A stretch of 23,994 bases of DNA from Candidatus Methanofilum arcanum (GTDB lineage Archaea; Halobacteriota; Methanomicrobia; Methanomicrobiales; Methanospirillaceae), in the NCBI GenBank assembly GCA_031285085.1, contig JAITWW010000044.1, forward strand, positions 1-23,994, read 5' to 3'. A program made the translations under genes and the position numbers. Position 1 is the stretch's first letter. Each line of letters starts with the position of its first letter. Under the pieces are notes generated by a model. That model did not search any database and was not told the origin of the DNA. It saw only the letters and a list, made by a program, of their open reading frames with translations. This document shows, in pieces, positions 15,072-23,873 of the stretch.

Positions 15072-15293
15072 ATGGCGTTTAAAACTCGTATCAAAGTCTA
15101 TAGAGCCATGAAAAATCTCACCCAGGCAGAACTTGCAGCAATGGTAGGTGTTAGGCGAGAGACACTCAATGTGCTTGAGGCTGGAAAGTACAATCCATCG
15201 CTGCAGCTTGCACATGACATTGCGCGGGCACTTGATGCAACTATTTATGATATCTTTATCTTTGATGATGACGATACTGTGCCAGAATCATAG
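15072..15293 (+). CDS. Small XRE-type helix-turn-helix regulator
   Basis: A 73-residue Cro/C1-type DNA-binding protein. The helix-turn-helix spans roughly residues 17-54 (LTQAELAAMVGVRRETLNVL, then EAGKYNPSLQLAHDIARAL), followed by the short IYDIFIFDDDD tail. This is the layout of YozG-like regulators, which consist of little more than the HTH. It lies 14 bp behind the DUF2178 gene and is almost surely cotranscribed. Likely target is its own operon, but no operator was identified. The acidic end DDDDTVPES has no assigned role. Confidence 0.88.
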   Translation: MAFKTRIKVYRAMKNLTQAELAAMVGVRRETLNVLEAGKYNPSLQLAHDIARALDATIYDIFIFDDDDTVPES

Positions 15294-15415
15294 ATATTTT
15301 GCAAAAATGAGAGCAATTTTTAAATATTTTTCACCTCACTCTTTTTATCCCCTTTTTTTCTCTCTATTGACACAAACATTCCAACAATATCTCTTTTTTT
15401 GAACATCACGTTATT

Positions 15416-16678
15416 ATGGGTTCAGAGGTAACGACTCTATATATGATATACTCTCATGATGTTGAGCTTGATGGGCACATTGTTGATTCTGGCATCATGG
15501 AGCATGTCCTTGATACCATTCTTGACATGGGTGGCGATTTTGAGATCCTGACCTTTGATATTGGAAAACTCAAAACCGACACAAGCTATGCGAAAATAAA
15601 AGTGCTCACAGATGACGCTGAAAAACTGGAACGTATCACAAGCCAACTCCATAGGCGTGGAGCTCGTCTGGTAGATATTGATGATGCGATCTTAAAACCT
15701 GCCAGCGCTGATAAGGTTGTTCCTCATGGATTTTACTCAACTACCAACTACTCAACAGAAGTTCGAGTCAGGGGAGAGTGGCATGAGGTTCCAAACATCG
15801 AGATGGACTGCCTCATCATGGTGCGTCCTGAAACAAAAACAATTCAATGCCTCCCCATCTCCCACCTGAAAGCAGGTGATCTTGTTGTTATTGGTGAACA
15901 AGGTGTTCAGGTCAGGCCCCCTGAACGTGCTCGTGAAAGTGGCATTTTTGAATTCATGGGAGGGCAGGTCTCATCTGAGCGTCCAACGCGCACCACGATC
16001 AGAAAGATTGCAGAAGAGATGTGCGAAGTACAGAGGCGTGGTGGAAAGATCGCCCTTGTTGGAGGACCTGCCATCATACACACCGGTGCTTCTGATGACC
16101 TCGCTGGAATGATACGAGATGGCCATATCAATCTCCTCTTTGCAGGAAATGCCCTTGCAACACATGATATTGAATACAGTCTCTTTGGCACCTCACTTGG
16201 TATGGATCTGAAAACCGGACAGCTCATTAGTGCTGGACATAAGCATCATCTCTATGCCATCAGTGAGATAATTCGTGCTGGATCTATACGCGAAGCGGTT
16301 GAAAAGGGAATTCTCACCTCAGGCATTATGTACGAATGTGTTAAACACAATGTACCATATGTCCTTGCAGGATCTATTCGCGATGATGGACCACTCCCAG
16401 ACGTCATCACCGACTCAGTAGCTGCACAAGATGCCATGAGAGCATATGTTCCAGGTATTGACATGGTGCTCATGGTTGCAACCATGCTTCACTCTGTCGC
16501 CGTTGGAAACTGTCTTCCTGCTCGGGTTCGAACCATCTGTGTTGACATTAACCCTTCAACTGTCACAAAACTCATGGACCGAGGCACCATGCAGGCAACA
16601 GGTGTTGTGAGTGATGCTGGTACCTTCATCCCTATGCTCGCTGAGGAATTATCTCAACTTCGCCGTAGTACTGGATAA
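15416..16678 (+). CDS. TIGR00300 family protein, probable archaeal ornithine cyclodeaminase
   Basis: A 420-residue protein of the LOR/SDH-domain TIGR00300 family. Members from methanococci and the C-terminal half of cyanobacterial AgrE/ArgZ convert ornithine to proline and ammonia with NAD, replacing the ProABC route. The N-terminal part has the LOR/SDH region (HDVELDGHIVDSGIMEHVLD, and IDDAILKPASADKVVPHGFYSTTN). The C-terminal part has a nucleotide-binding look (KIALVGGPAIIHTGASDDLA, NLLFAGNALATHDIEYSLFG, and AVGNCLPARVRTICVDINPS). Length is normal for the family. There is no ribosome site. The 3' end overlaps the convergent helicase-nuclease gene by 30 bp. Family assignment is secure; the reaction is by analogy. 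Confidence 0.85.
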   Translation: MGSEVTTLYMIYSHDVELDGHIVDSGIMEHVLDTILDMGGDFEILTFDIGKLKTDTSYAKIKVLTDDAEKLERITSQLHRRGARLVDIDDAILKPASADKVVPHGFYSTTNYSTEVRVRGEWHEVPNIEMDCLIMVRPETKTIQCLPISHLKAGDLVVIGEQGVQVRPPERARESGIFEFMGGQVSSERPTRTTIRKIAEEMCEVQRRGGKIALVGGPAIIHTGASDDLAGMIRDGHINLLFAGNALATHDIEYSLFGTSLGMDLKTGQLISAGHKHHLYAISEIIRAGSIREAVEKGILTSGIMYECVKHNVPYVLAGSIRDDGPLPDVITDSVAAQDAMRAYVPGIDMVLMVATMLHSVAVGNCLPARVRTICVDINPSTVTKLMDRGTMQATGVVSDAGTFIPMLAEELSQLRRSTG

Positions 16679-19600
16679 AAACTCATTATCTTCCATCCTT
16701 TTAACAGAAAAGAGTGTGTGAGTTGGAATCTCATAAAGATATGTCATCACCGATTCTTGCACGAGTCTCTCTGCTGCACGGCGGTATGCTTCCAGAACCA
16801 GTTGAAACTCTGATGGTTCGACACCTCTTGTTTTATAATCAATGAGTACCCACCCATGATCTGTCTTACACAATCTATCAATCACCCCATCCAGCCTGAG
16901 ATCTGATTGTGATCCAAACCCACGCAAAAAGAGACAGCAAGGGAGTTCCATGTACTCTTCATATGTGGTCTTCAGTATCGGAAGACTCAAAAATCTCTCA
17001 TAATACCCCTGACAGGTGTGGATAGCCTTTTTACTAAAAATGCCATATCTTTGTAACACAATTCGTGCTGGCACCCCTGAGAAGATCTCATGCATGAGTG
17101 TACCTATCTGATCTGGTTGCAGATGATCACTTCCAGGGATAGACACTACTCTCCTTTCATCTACTGCATGATCCTCTCTCTGTACGAGGAGATTTATCTG
17201 GATCTGCTCCACTTGAGTTGTATACGCATGTTTTTTTGCAGAAACTGAGATCTGCCTGATCTCAGGGAGTGGGTCTCGAATGTCTCGAAGAGTTGATTTT
17301 ATTTTCTCCTTGCTATATGCTGCATCTTCTCCTTCATCCAGATCAGTTCTTATCGGAATGACAATATGGGCTTCATCAACATCAAACTGAACAGGTGGTG
17401 GCGATAGAACTTGCGGATCGATATCAAAAACCGTGCATAAAAAGTCCATCTTCGTCTTTCCTTCAGCAATAGAAGAATATTTCGTTTTTGGACGAATTCC
17501 GCTGAGGATTAAATGATCCCGAGCTCGTGTCATTCCAACATATAATAATCGTTTTCTTTCTGCAAGCTCCTTTTCCTTATGCAAAAGATGAAGTGCGGTA
17601 TACACTGGTGTTTCCCTTATCTCATAATCTGCATCAGGATCTGGAACTTTTATGCCAAACTCCTCTGGTTTTGTTCCAATAAAGATCGGAAAATGATCTC
17701 TTGCCTTTCGATCAGATAAACCAGCCAAAATAACAACAGGAAACTCAAGACCCTTTGCAGCATGGACGGTCATCACCGAGATTGCATCATGCCGCGTTTG
17801 CTCTGCCTCTCCCTCAAGCTCCTCTGCCTGTATTGATCCTTTTATATTTTCTACCGCATGAACAATCCCATACCCTGCTTCTGTACTTCGCTCTAGGATA
17901 ATGTCTATGAGTTTTCTGAGATTTGCAATTCGTTGCTCCCCATCAGCAAGAGCTCTATAAAGTTTACAGATCTGTGAACTTCGAAGCACAGAATCTATCG
18001 CTATCTGTAGAGGTCGTGTCCATCCAATGAGTATCCATTCTGCAAGCTGTCCTTGTGCGAACACAAGTCGCTGATACTCCTCTCCGAAAAGGGGCTCCAT
18101 CTTATCTTTTTTCCTTGGATCTGCTACCGAACGCATCTTATCCCATAAACAAACCCCTTTACATCTCAAGGCAAGAATGGAGATACATTGATCTGAAAGA
18201 CAGATATAGGGAGAACGAAGCACGCCAAGCAGTGCACAGTCATCATGTGGAGTACAGATAAAGGAGAGAACAGAATAGAGATCCAAAACCTCTTGACGCA
18301 TGTAAAACCCCATCCCTTTTCCAACAACAAAAGGAAGACCAGCCTCTTCAAGTGCAGATAAGTAGGTTTCAAGGTGAGTACGTCTCTCAATGAGAATTGC
18401 AATATCCCCTGGTTTACAACCTGTTGTTTTGAGATGGCTTTTGATTGTGTGTACAATCAGCTTTGCTTCCTGTTTCTTTGCCACTTTCACATTGTCACTG
18501 CTCTCTACCTCTCCTGCAAGCAGTATCTGAACAGAACCTCTCTGTGCACGTCGTGTATCTGAGACACGAGTTGGAGTGTGCAAAAACTCCCAAGGCTTCT
18601 TATCTGCTGAAAAAATACGGGAAAACACATAGTTTACACATCCAATGACCTCTGGAGTACTTCGAAAACAGGTTGAGAAGTGCAAAAGCTCTCCTTTGCA
18701 ACTCTCTGCAATAACCTCTTTCACCCATTTAAACTGTGTAACATCAGCGTTTCGAAACAGATAGATCGATTGGTTTGGATCCCCTACAATAAAGAGCCCT
18801 TTACAACTCTCATCAAGAGTTCCAATAATGGATGAGATAATCTCAAACTGAGCAGGATCGGTGTCTTGGAACTCATCGATAAAAATATAGCGGTATCTCT
18901 TGCGAATCTCTTTCGCAACAATATGTGGATTTTTATCCAAAAAATGCTTTGTATGTGAAATCAGATCCATAAAGTCCAGGGAGCCTGTTTTCTTTTTCTC
19001 CCGGTTAAGGCGAAAAAAGTACCCTTTTGCAACCGTACAAAGATCTGCGATGATATCAAATGTTACATCAATATATGCAGCACCAGGATCGATTACGAGC
19101 TCCATATATGTTTGCAACTCTTTCAACCTCGTTTGAAGGGTTTTATATGCAGATTTTGCCTCAAACAGCTCTTCCTCACCCCATATCTTTTTTGCTCCCT
19201 TGTTTCCAAGACTCTGTGATACAATAGTATCAATGGCGTGTGCGAATCTCTCATGAGGAGTGTCTTGTGTAATCTGCTCAGTGGCAGGACGAATGAGTTC
19301 AAAATGTTGAACTGCTTTATCACTAGGATCTAATCCACGTCCCGCTTCTCTTATGATATGGAGTGCATGCATTGCTGTTTCATCAGCAAAAAAGGAATCT
19401 ATCGCATGTTCCCGTATGGGACACAAGGTGCTTTCCCACTGCGCGAGCATGCTCTCTTTGTCCTGCTTTATCCAGCTAGAAACGTGATGAAACCACTCAC
19501 GATGCTCTGCAAGTTGATATAACATCTCTTGTAGCTGCCACTTTCCATAGATAACAAGGAGATGAAAAAGGGCAGTTTCTTCTTCATCGTGAGGGTGTAA

Positions 19601-20032
19601 AGTGAGATCTGAAAATGCTTTCTCTTCCAGTTTTCTCTTTTCGCTCTCGTCAAGGATGGAAAACTCAGGATCCACTTTTGCTTCAATTGCAAACTCACGT
19701 AAAATCATCGTGCAAAATGCATGAAACGTCAGAACAGGTGCAAATGCAAGTTCTATTTTTGCATCAGAGCTTCTATCTCCATTTTCTAACTCCTGTTCGT
19801 TAGGATACTCCCTTCTGATGCGTTTTTTCATCTCTGCCGCAGCTTTATTTGTAAACGTGAGGGCGAGAATCTGATGAGGCATCTCAGATGGATTTTGACT
19901 GTTTTGAATGAGGTTGAGATATCGTGATACAAGCTCTCTTGTCTTTCCACTCCCTGCACCTGCTGTCACAACCATACTCTTGTTTAGTTGGTTTCGGACA
20001 ATTTCTCTTTGATATTCGTCATTTCGCTCCAT
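16649..20032 (-). CDS. AddA/RecB-like UvrD-family helicase-nuclease subunit
   Basis: A 1127-residue superfamily 1A helicase fused to a RecB-type nuclease, the AddA-like half of a double-strand-break end-processing complex. Walker A AGAGSGKT is at residues 24-31, Walker B FIDEFQDTDP has Asp386-Glu387, motif V VMTVHAAKGLEFP lies near residue 755 and motif VI LLYVGMTRARDH near 830. At the C-terminus the nuclease motif LRLDGVIDRL followed by LIDYKT (Asp1065, Lys1067) is intact. It starts 29 bp after the AddB-like gene, in the same direction. Length is slightly below bacterial AddA (about 1200). RecB-type architecture is similar, but the AddB-like partner points to AddAB. Confidence 0.88.
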   Translation of the reverse strand: MERNDEYQREIVRNQLNKSMVVTAGAGSGKTRELVSRYLNLIQNSQNPSEMPHQILALTFTNKAAAEMKKRIRREYPNEQELENGDRSSDAKIELAFAPVLTFHAFCTMILREFAIEAKVDPEFSILDESEKRKLEEKAFSDLTLHPHDEEETALFHLLVIYGKWQLQEMLYQLAEHREWFHHVSSWIKQDKESMLAQWESTLCPIREHAIDSFFADETAMHALHIIREAGRGLDPSDKAVQHFELIRPATEQITQDTPHERFAHAIDTIVSQSLGNKGAKKIWGEEELFEAKSAYKTLQTRLKELQTYMELVIDPGAAYIDVTFDIIADLCTVAKGYFFRLNREKKKTGSLDFMDLISHTKHFLDKNPHIVAKEIRKRYRYIFIDEFQDTDPAQFEIISSIIGTLDESCKGLFIVGDPNQSIYLFRNADVTQFKWVKEVIAESCKGELLHFSTCFRSTPEVIGCVNYVFSRIFSADKKPWEFLHTPTRVSDTRRAQRGSVQILLAGEVESSDNVKVAKKQEAKLIVHTIKSHLKTTGCKPGDIAILIERRTHLETYLSALEEAGLPFVVGKGMGFYMRQEVLDLYSVLSFICTPHDDCALLGVLRSPYICLSDQCISILALRCKGVCLWDKMRSVADPRKKDKMEPLFGEEYQRLVFAQGQLAEWILIGWTRPLQIAIDSVLRSSQICKLYRALADGEQRIANLRKLIDIILERSTEAGYGIVHAVENIKGSIQAEELEGEAEQTRHDAISVMTVHAAKGLEFPVVILAGLSDRKARDHFPIFIGTKPEEFGIKVPDPDADYEIRETPVYTALHLLHKEKELAERKRLLYVGMTRARDHLILSGIRPKTKYSSIAEGKTKMDFLCTVFDIDPQVLSPPPVQFDVDEAHIVIPIRTDLDEGEDAAYSKEKIKSTLRDIRDPLPEIRQISVSAKKHAYTTQVEQIQINLLVQREDHAVDERRVVSIPGSDHLQPDQIGTLMHEIFSGVPARIVLQRYGIFSKKAIHTCQGYYERFLSLPILKTTYEEYMELPCCLFLRGFGSQSDLRLDGVIDRLCKTDHGWVLIDYKTRGVEPSEFQLVLEAYRRAAERLVQESVMTYLYEIPTHTLFSVKRMEDNEFLSSTTAKLR

Positions 20033-20061
20033 CTATGCTCTCTTTTTCCAACACTCGTCTT

Positions 20062-23000
20062 TCAAACCAGAGTATATATTTTCGATTCTGAGCCCCGTTC
20101 TTTGTCATATCGACAAATGCTGCGATATGGACACCAGGTGTCTGGGCACTCTTCACGAGCGGTTATGGGAAAGTATCCACATCTCATATCAGAGATATGC
20201 TGTCTTGCTTGTGTCATTGCGATTTGCATGAGTTCATCGCATGTTATTTTTTTTTGCCGAGGTGATAGATAGGGAATATATGACAATGCTTCTGGGTGAT
20301 AAAGTGGCGTTGTTCCTTTGACATCATTTCCTTTAAACCGAATGTAGCTTCCATAGATGCCCATTTTTCCAGAGAGCATCTGATATGCATGCATATAGAG
20401 AGGGAGCTGAAGAGAGAGACCAGACAAGATATCATCCAGCTCTGGAACTGCTCCTGTTTTATAATCAATAATTCCGAAGTACTGATCCCCAATATAGTCA
20501 ATACGATCAATAATGCCATGAAGCAACATCTGATCTTCTCCATCTGGAGCGAGATCAACACTGATATTCATCATGATATCTGTTTCATCAGTTTCTAGGC
20601 CTCCAAATGCAAACTCAAAGTGAGTTGGCATGTGCAGCTTGGAAGTATCTTGGTATGCAATCTCTGAATGGATAAAGCGCCTCAGGGATCCTATTCCGGT
20701 ATATCGAGTGCCAATGAGGGTTCCTATCTGCGCTTTCCTCTCAGAAAGCCACTGTTTTTGCTCCAATAGGTACTTTGTTGTGATTTCATCAAGTGTGGAT
20801 AGGATCTCTTCTGTATGCTCTGATGTAAGTCGCAAAAGCCCTTTTTGTTGCAGAATTTCATAGAACTCACACAGTATCTGATGCACAAGAATGCCATACT
20901 CTGCAGATGTATGTTTTTGAGTTACATCTTCAAGTGGCTCTATATGTAACACATGCTCAATCCAGAAACGAAATGGGCAATGGGCATAGGTTTCAAGCCT
21001 ACTTATCGACCAGTGTGCATCTGATCCAAACCGATCTGCAAGATATTGCTCAATATATGGACTTTGTGAAATGATGCCATCATATTTTGATCGTAGCAGC
21101 CCCACTCTATATTGTTGCTCAATCTCGATTCGCAATGCAAGATCTAGCCCTTCTGATGTAGTTGTGTCATATGGACATGGGTCATCTTCTTGATCATCTG
21201 ACTGCCATCTCATGGGGTGACAATTGAACACCACCTGATCAAAAAATGGAGACTCGATCCAATTTTTACTTTCATCATTTAAGGCACTAAGATAGATTGC
21301 TTTTTTTCCAGCACACAAAGCAGAGATAAAATAGTACTGCTCTACCCTCATGATATCCTCTTGCTTTAGAATGCCAATCTCTTTTGTCTCTTTGTTTGTG
21401 GTAAATGGATGTCTTGTTGTTGGGTGAGGAATTGCTCCTTCATTGAGTCCAGCAAGAAAGAGGTATGGACATGTTTCATATGCCAGTTCACGAAATCCAA
21501 GAACGGTAATACCCTTTTGAGTGGTGCCTGGGAGTGGTGCCTGATCGATATACTGTCGTGTATAACTGCAGTACTGCTCAAGGGTGATGTTTGGCTCATA
21601 TGCGGAGATGATGAAAATACTATTACGCAGATATGTGCAAAACTGTCCATATATCTCTTTTATTCGCGCATTTTCGTCATAGATGTGTTCTATATCTATG
21701 ATTGATTGGATAAACGTGATGACTGCTTCTGCATGTTCCAATGCTGTTTTTTTCCCCTTCAATGCGTGAACGGTGTTTTTCAGTTTCACATAAGCATCAA
21801 GAGTATTCAATAATTTTTCTTTGTGTAGTGAAAGAAAATCCTCTCCATTTTCTATTTTTTCGCGAAGAAATTTGGTATCATCATCAGTGATCTGTTCAAG
21901 ATGATTCCATCGCATGAGGAGATCAAGCCATTTTCCAGATAGTTTTTGCCTGGTAAAATACGGACTCATAACTATTGGGAACAGAGTTTGATAGGAGAGG
22001 TCTTGCTCTATCAGAGTGAGGATGTCGATGCAAAACTGAGAAAATGGGTGAGAGGAGAATGGAAGGGTTTGACTTGTATGAAAGGGAATATGGTATTCTT
22101 CAAACACCATCTCTAAAAATGGAAGTATTTCACGAGGATCTGGAAAGGCAATTGTAATCTCCGTGTACATAACTTCATGTGCACATAATCTTGTGATCTC
22201 CTTTGCAATATATCTGATCTCCTCTGTTTTTGTTGCACAATCTATGACATACTCTTTCTCTTCTTCTTCTCTCCTTCCTTCTTTATCCCCTTTATCCCCT
22301 TTTGCACAGATTGTAGAGTATATGGGAGTCTTGATCAGCTTTGGTATCTCCTTTCTCATATCTATGGGGCCAAAAAGGCCTGTAAATCCATAATTTTCTC
22401 CTTTTTCTGGATCAGATATAATATTTGGGGTGAAGAGAAAAGATGAGTGAGTGTCAGGGTTGAAAATAGCAGTATCAAGACCAGATGGAATGGTATAATC
22501 TACCTTCTCTGCATGTTCACAGATTGCCCAGATGAGATCCTGCTCTACTGGAGAGAGGTCAAAAAGTGCAAAAAAATAGATAGTTTTTATCTGCCCTTGA
22601 GTCTGTATGATTCTTTTTCGTGTGTGATCAAGTATCCCGTACTCATCAACATAGTAGTGTTTTCGCAAATGCTCATTGTATATTTCATATAACTGAGCAA
22701 GTTCTTTGATTTTTTCAGATTCGCTGCCATGGAAACATTCTGGAAATGGAGTGGCATGTTTTGTTAATTCTCCAAAAAATCGGAATAGTTGTCGTATGTG
22801 TGTGGATCTATGATATGCCCCAAGGAGTGGAAATGAAGCTTTATGTGCATCAAAGAGCACGCCTAAGATTGCCATTGCCTCGTCACTTGAAAGCACATAT
22901 ACGCCAGTCATGTCATGGCGTGTATGATATTTGCAAAATCCATTCATTGTTGTGATCTGATCTGGGACATATGGAAGAGATTCTTGATCTAAACGTTCTT

Positions 23001-23166
23001 GTATGGAGTTTGCCAACGTCTTTGTTGGTGCAATGAGGTATGTGTGAAGGGGATCGGCTGCAAGATCGGAAAAGAGACGGGAGATGAGAGGTTCGATTCC
23101 TCCATCTGGAGAGAGATAATGAATTTTTTGGTCTGCTGGCATGAAATTAGAGTTCTGTTGATTCAC
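20062..23166 (-). CDS. AddB-like PD-(D/E)XK nuclease subunit
   Basis: A 1034-residue protein laid out like AddB: a degenerate helicase-like N-terminal region and a C-terminal RecB-type nuclease held by an iron-sulfur cluster. The nuclease motif is GIIDRIDYIGD then GIIDYKTG (Asp887, Asp901, Lys903). Candidate cluster cysteines are Cys730 (AHCPFRF) and Cys1007, Cys1012, Cys1018 (ECPDTWCPYRSIC). Where AddB of Bacillus has a P-loop, this protein has YLIAPTKTLANS (about 43-54), with no GxxGxGKT. Start choice is open: GTG 23166 overlaps the hydrolase gene by 20 bp, and ATG 23142 (1026 residues) lies 4 bp past its stop. It precedes the AddA-like gene in one operon. Confidence 0.85.
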   Translation of the reverse strand: MNQQNSNFMPADQKIHYLSPDGGIEPLISRLFSDLAADPLHTYLIAPTKTLANSIQERLDQESLPYVPDQITTMNGFCKYHTRHDMTGVYVLSSDEAMAILGVLFDAHKASFPLLGAYHRSTHIRQLFRFFGELTKHATPFPECFHGSESEKIKELAQLYEIYNEHLRKHYYVDEYGILDHTRKRIIQTQGQIKTIYFFALFDLSPVEQDLIWAICEHAEKVDYTIPSGLDTAIFNPDTHSSFLFTPNIISDPEKGENYGFTGLFGPIDMRKEIPKLIKTPIYSTICAKGDKGDKEGRREEEEKEYVIDCATKTEEIRYIAKEITRLCAHEVMYTEITIAFPDPREILPFLEMVFEEYHIPFHTSQTLPFSSHPFSQFCIDILTLIEQDLSYQTLFPIVMSPYFTRQKLSGKWLDLLMRWNHLEQITDDDTKFLREKIENGEDFLSLHKEKLLNTLDAYVKLKNTVHALKGKKTALEHAEAVITFIQSIIDIEHIYDENARIKEIYGQFCTYLRNSIFIISAYEPNITLEQYCSYTRQYIDQAPLPGTTQKGITVLGFRELAYETCPYLFLAGLNEGAIPHPTTRHPFTTNKETKEIGILKQEDIMRVEQYYFISALCAGKKAIYLSALNDESKNWIESPFFDQVVFNCHPMRWQSDDQEDDPCPYDTTTSEGLDLALRIEIEQQYRVGLLRSKYDGIISQSPYIEQYLADRFGSDAHWSISRLETYAHCPFRFWIEHVLHIEPLEDVTQKHTSAEYGILVHQILCEFYEILQQKGLLRLTSEHTEEILSTLDEITTKYLLEQKQWLSERKAQIGTLIGTRYTGIGSLRRFIHSEIAYQDTSKLHMPTHFEFAFGGLETDETDIMMNISVDLAPDGEDQMLLHGIIDRIDYIGDQYFGIIDYKTGAVPELDDILSGLSLQLPLYMHAYQMLSGKMGIYGSYIRFKGNDVKGTTPLYHPEALSYIPYLSPRQKKITCDELMQIAMTQARQHISDMRCGYFPITAREECPDTWCPYRSICRYDKERGSESKIYTLV

Positions 23167-23827
23167 CAGGTTTCAATAGGATCACAGATAGATCTGTTGT
23201 TCTCTCTATTGTTGTTTTAAATGACTGAATCTCTTCTTCGCTCAGCTGCACACTTTGGAATGTATTGTAATGAATGGGGACAACTTTCTTTGCTCCAACA
23301 AACTCTGCTGCCATCATAGCTTCTCGTGGTCCCATGGTATATCTTCCTCCAATGGGAAGGAGAGCAATATCTGGACGGTAGAGTTTTCCAATAAGGTGCA
23401 TATCTGAGAAAAGACCAGTATCTCCTGCATGATATATTGTCACTCCATCCATCGTGATTACAAAACCTGCTGAGGAACCTGCATATCTTCCTCCTGCATA
23501 TGTTCCATTTTTTTCTACATCCATCCAGGATGAGTGTGCAGCCCATGTCATGGTGTAGGTGACACCTTCATGAACAATTGTCCCCCCGATATTCATTGGA
23601 TCTGTAGAAAGTCCCTGCTCGCGAAGATAATGAGCAAGTTCATTCATACATATGGTGTGTGCCTGAAGATCTATGACTGCTCCGAAGTGATCTCCATGTG
23701 CATGAGTCAATGCAACTGCATGAGGCTTTATATCTTTTGGAAAGCCATTTGGAACAAATGGATCAATAACGATGGTTTTTGTCCCACGTAACACTACACA
23801 CGAATGCCCAAGAAATGTTAGTAGCAT
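23147..23827 (-). CDS. MBL-fold metal-dependent hydrolase (UPF0173 type)
   Basis: A 226-residue metallo-beta-lactamase-fold protein beginning MLLTFLGHSCVVLRG. The metal motif is THAHGDHFG (His42, His44, Asp46, His47), followed by IYHAGDTGLFSDM and PIHYNTF, which is the pattern of the UPF0173/UlaG-like group. Substrates of this group are mostly unknown. Its 3' end touches or overlaps the start of the AddB-like gene, so the two are probably cotranslated; whether the enzyme takes part in DNA metabolism cannot be told. No ribosome site precedes ATG 23827; a T-rich stretch lies between it and the upstream gene. Confidence 0.82.
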   Translation of the reverse strand: MLLTFLGHSCVVLRGTKTIVIDPFVPNGFPKDIKPHAVALTHAHGDHFGAVIDLQAHTICMNELAHYLREQGLSTDPMNIGGTIVHEGVTYTMTWAAHSSWMDVEKNGTYAGGRYAGSSAGFVITMDGVTIYHAGDTGLFSDMHLIGKLYRPDIALLPIGGRYTMGPREAMMAAEFVGAKKVVPIHYNTFQSVQLSEEEIQSFKTTIERTTDLSVILLKPGESTEL

Positions 23828-23873
23828 ATAGTATAGTTGATAGGAAAAAAGGATATTGATTTCGTCTTACAAC

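Noticed and set aside
16522..16536. GGGTTCGAACC, like a tRNA T-arm
   Set aside because: It is inside the TIGR00300 reading frame and no cloverleaf fits the flanks.
23089..23106. GAGGTTCGATTCCTC, like a tRNA T-arm
   Set aside because: It lies in the coding sequence of the AddB-like gene (minus strand), the stem has only four pairs, and no anticodon or acceptor arms can be built around it.
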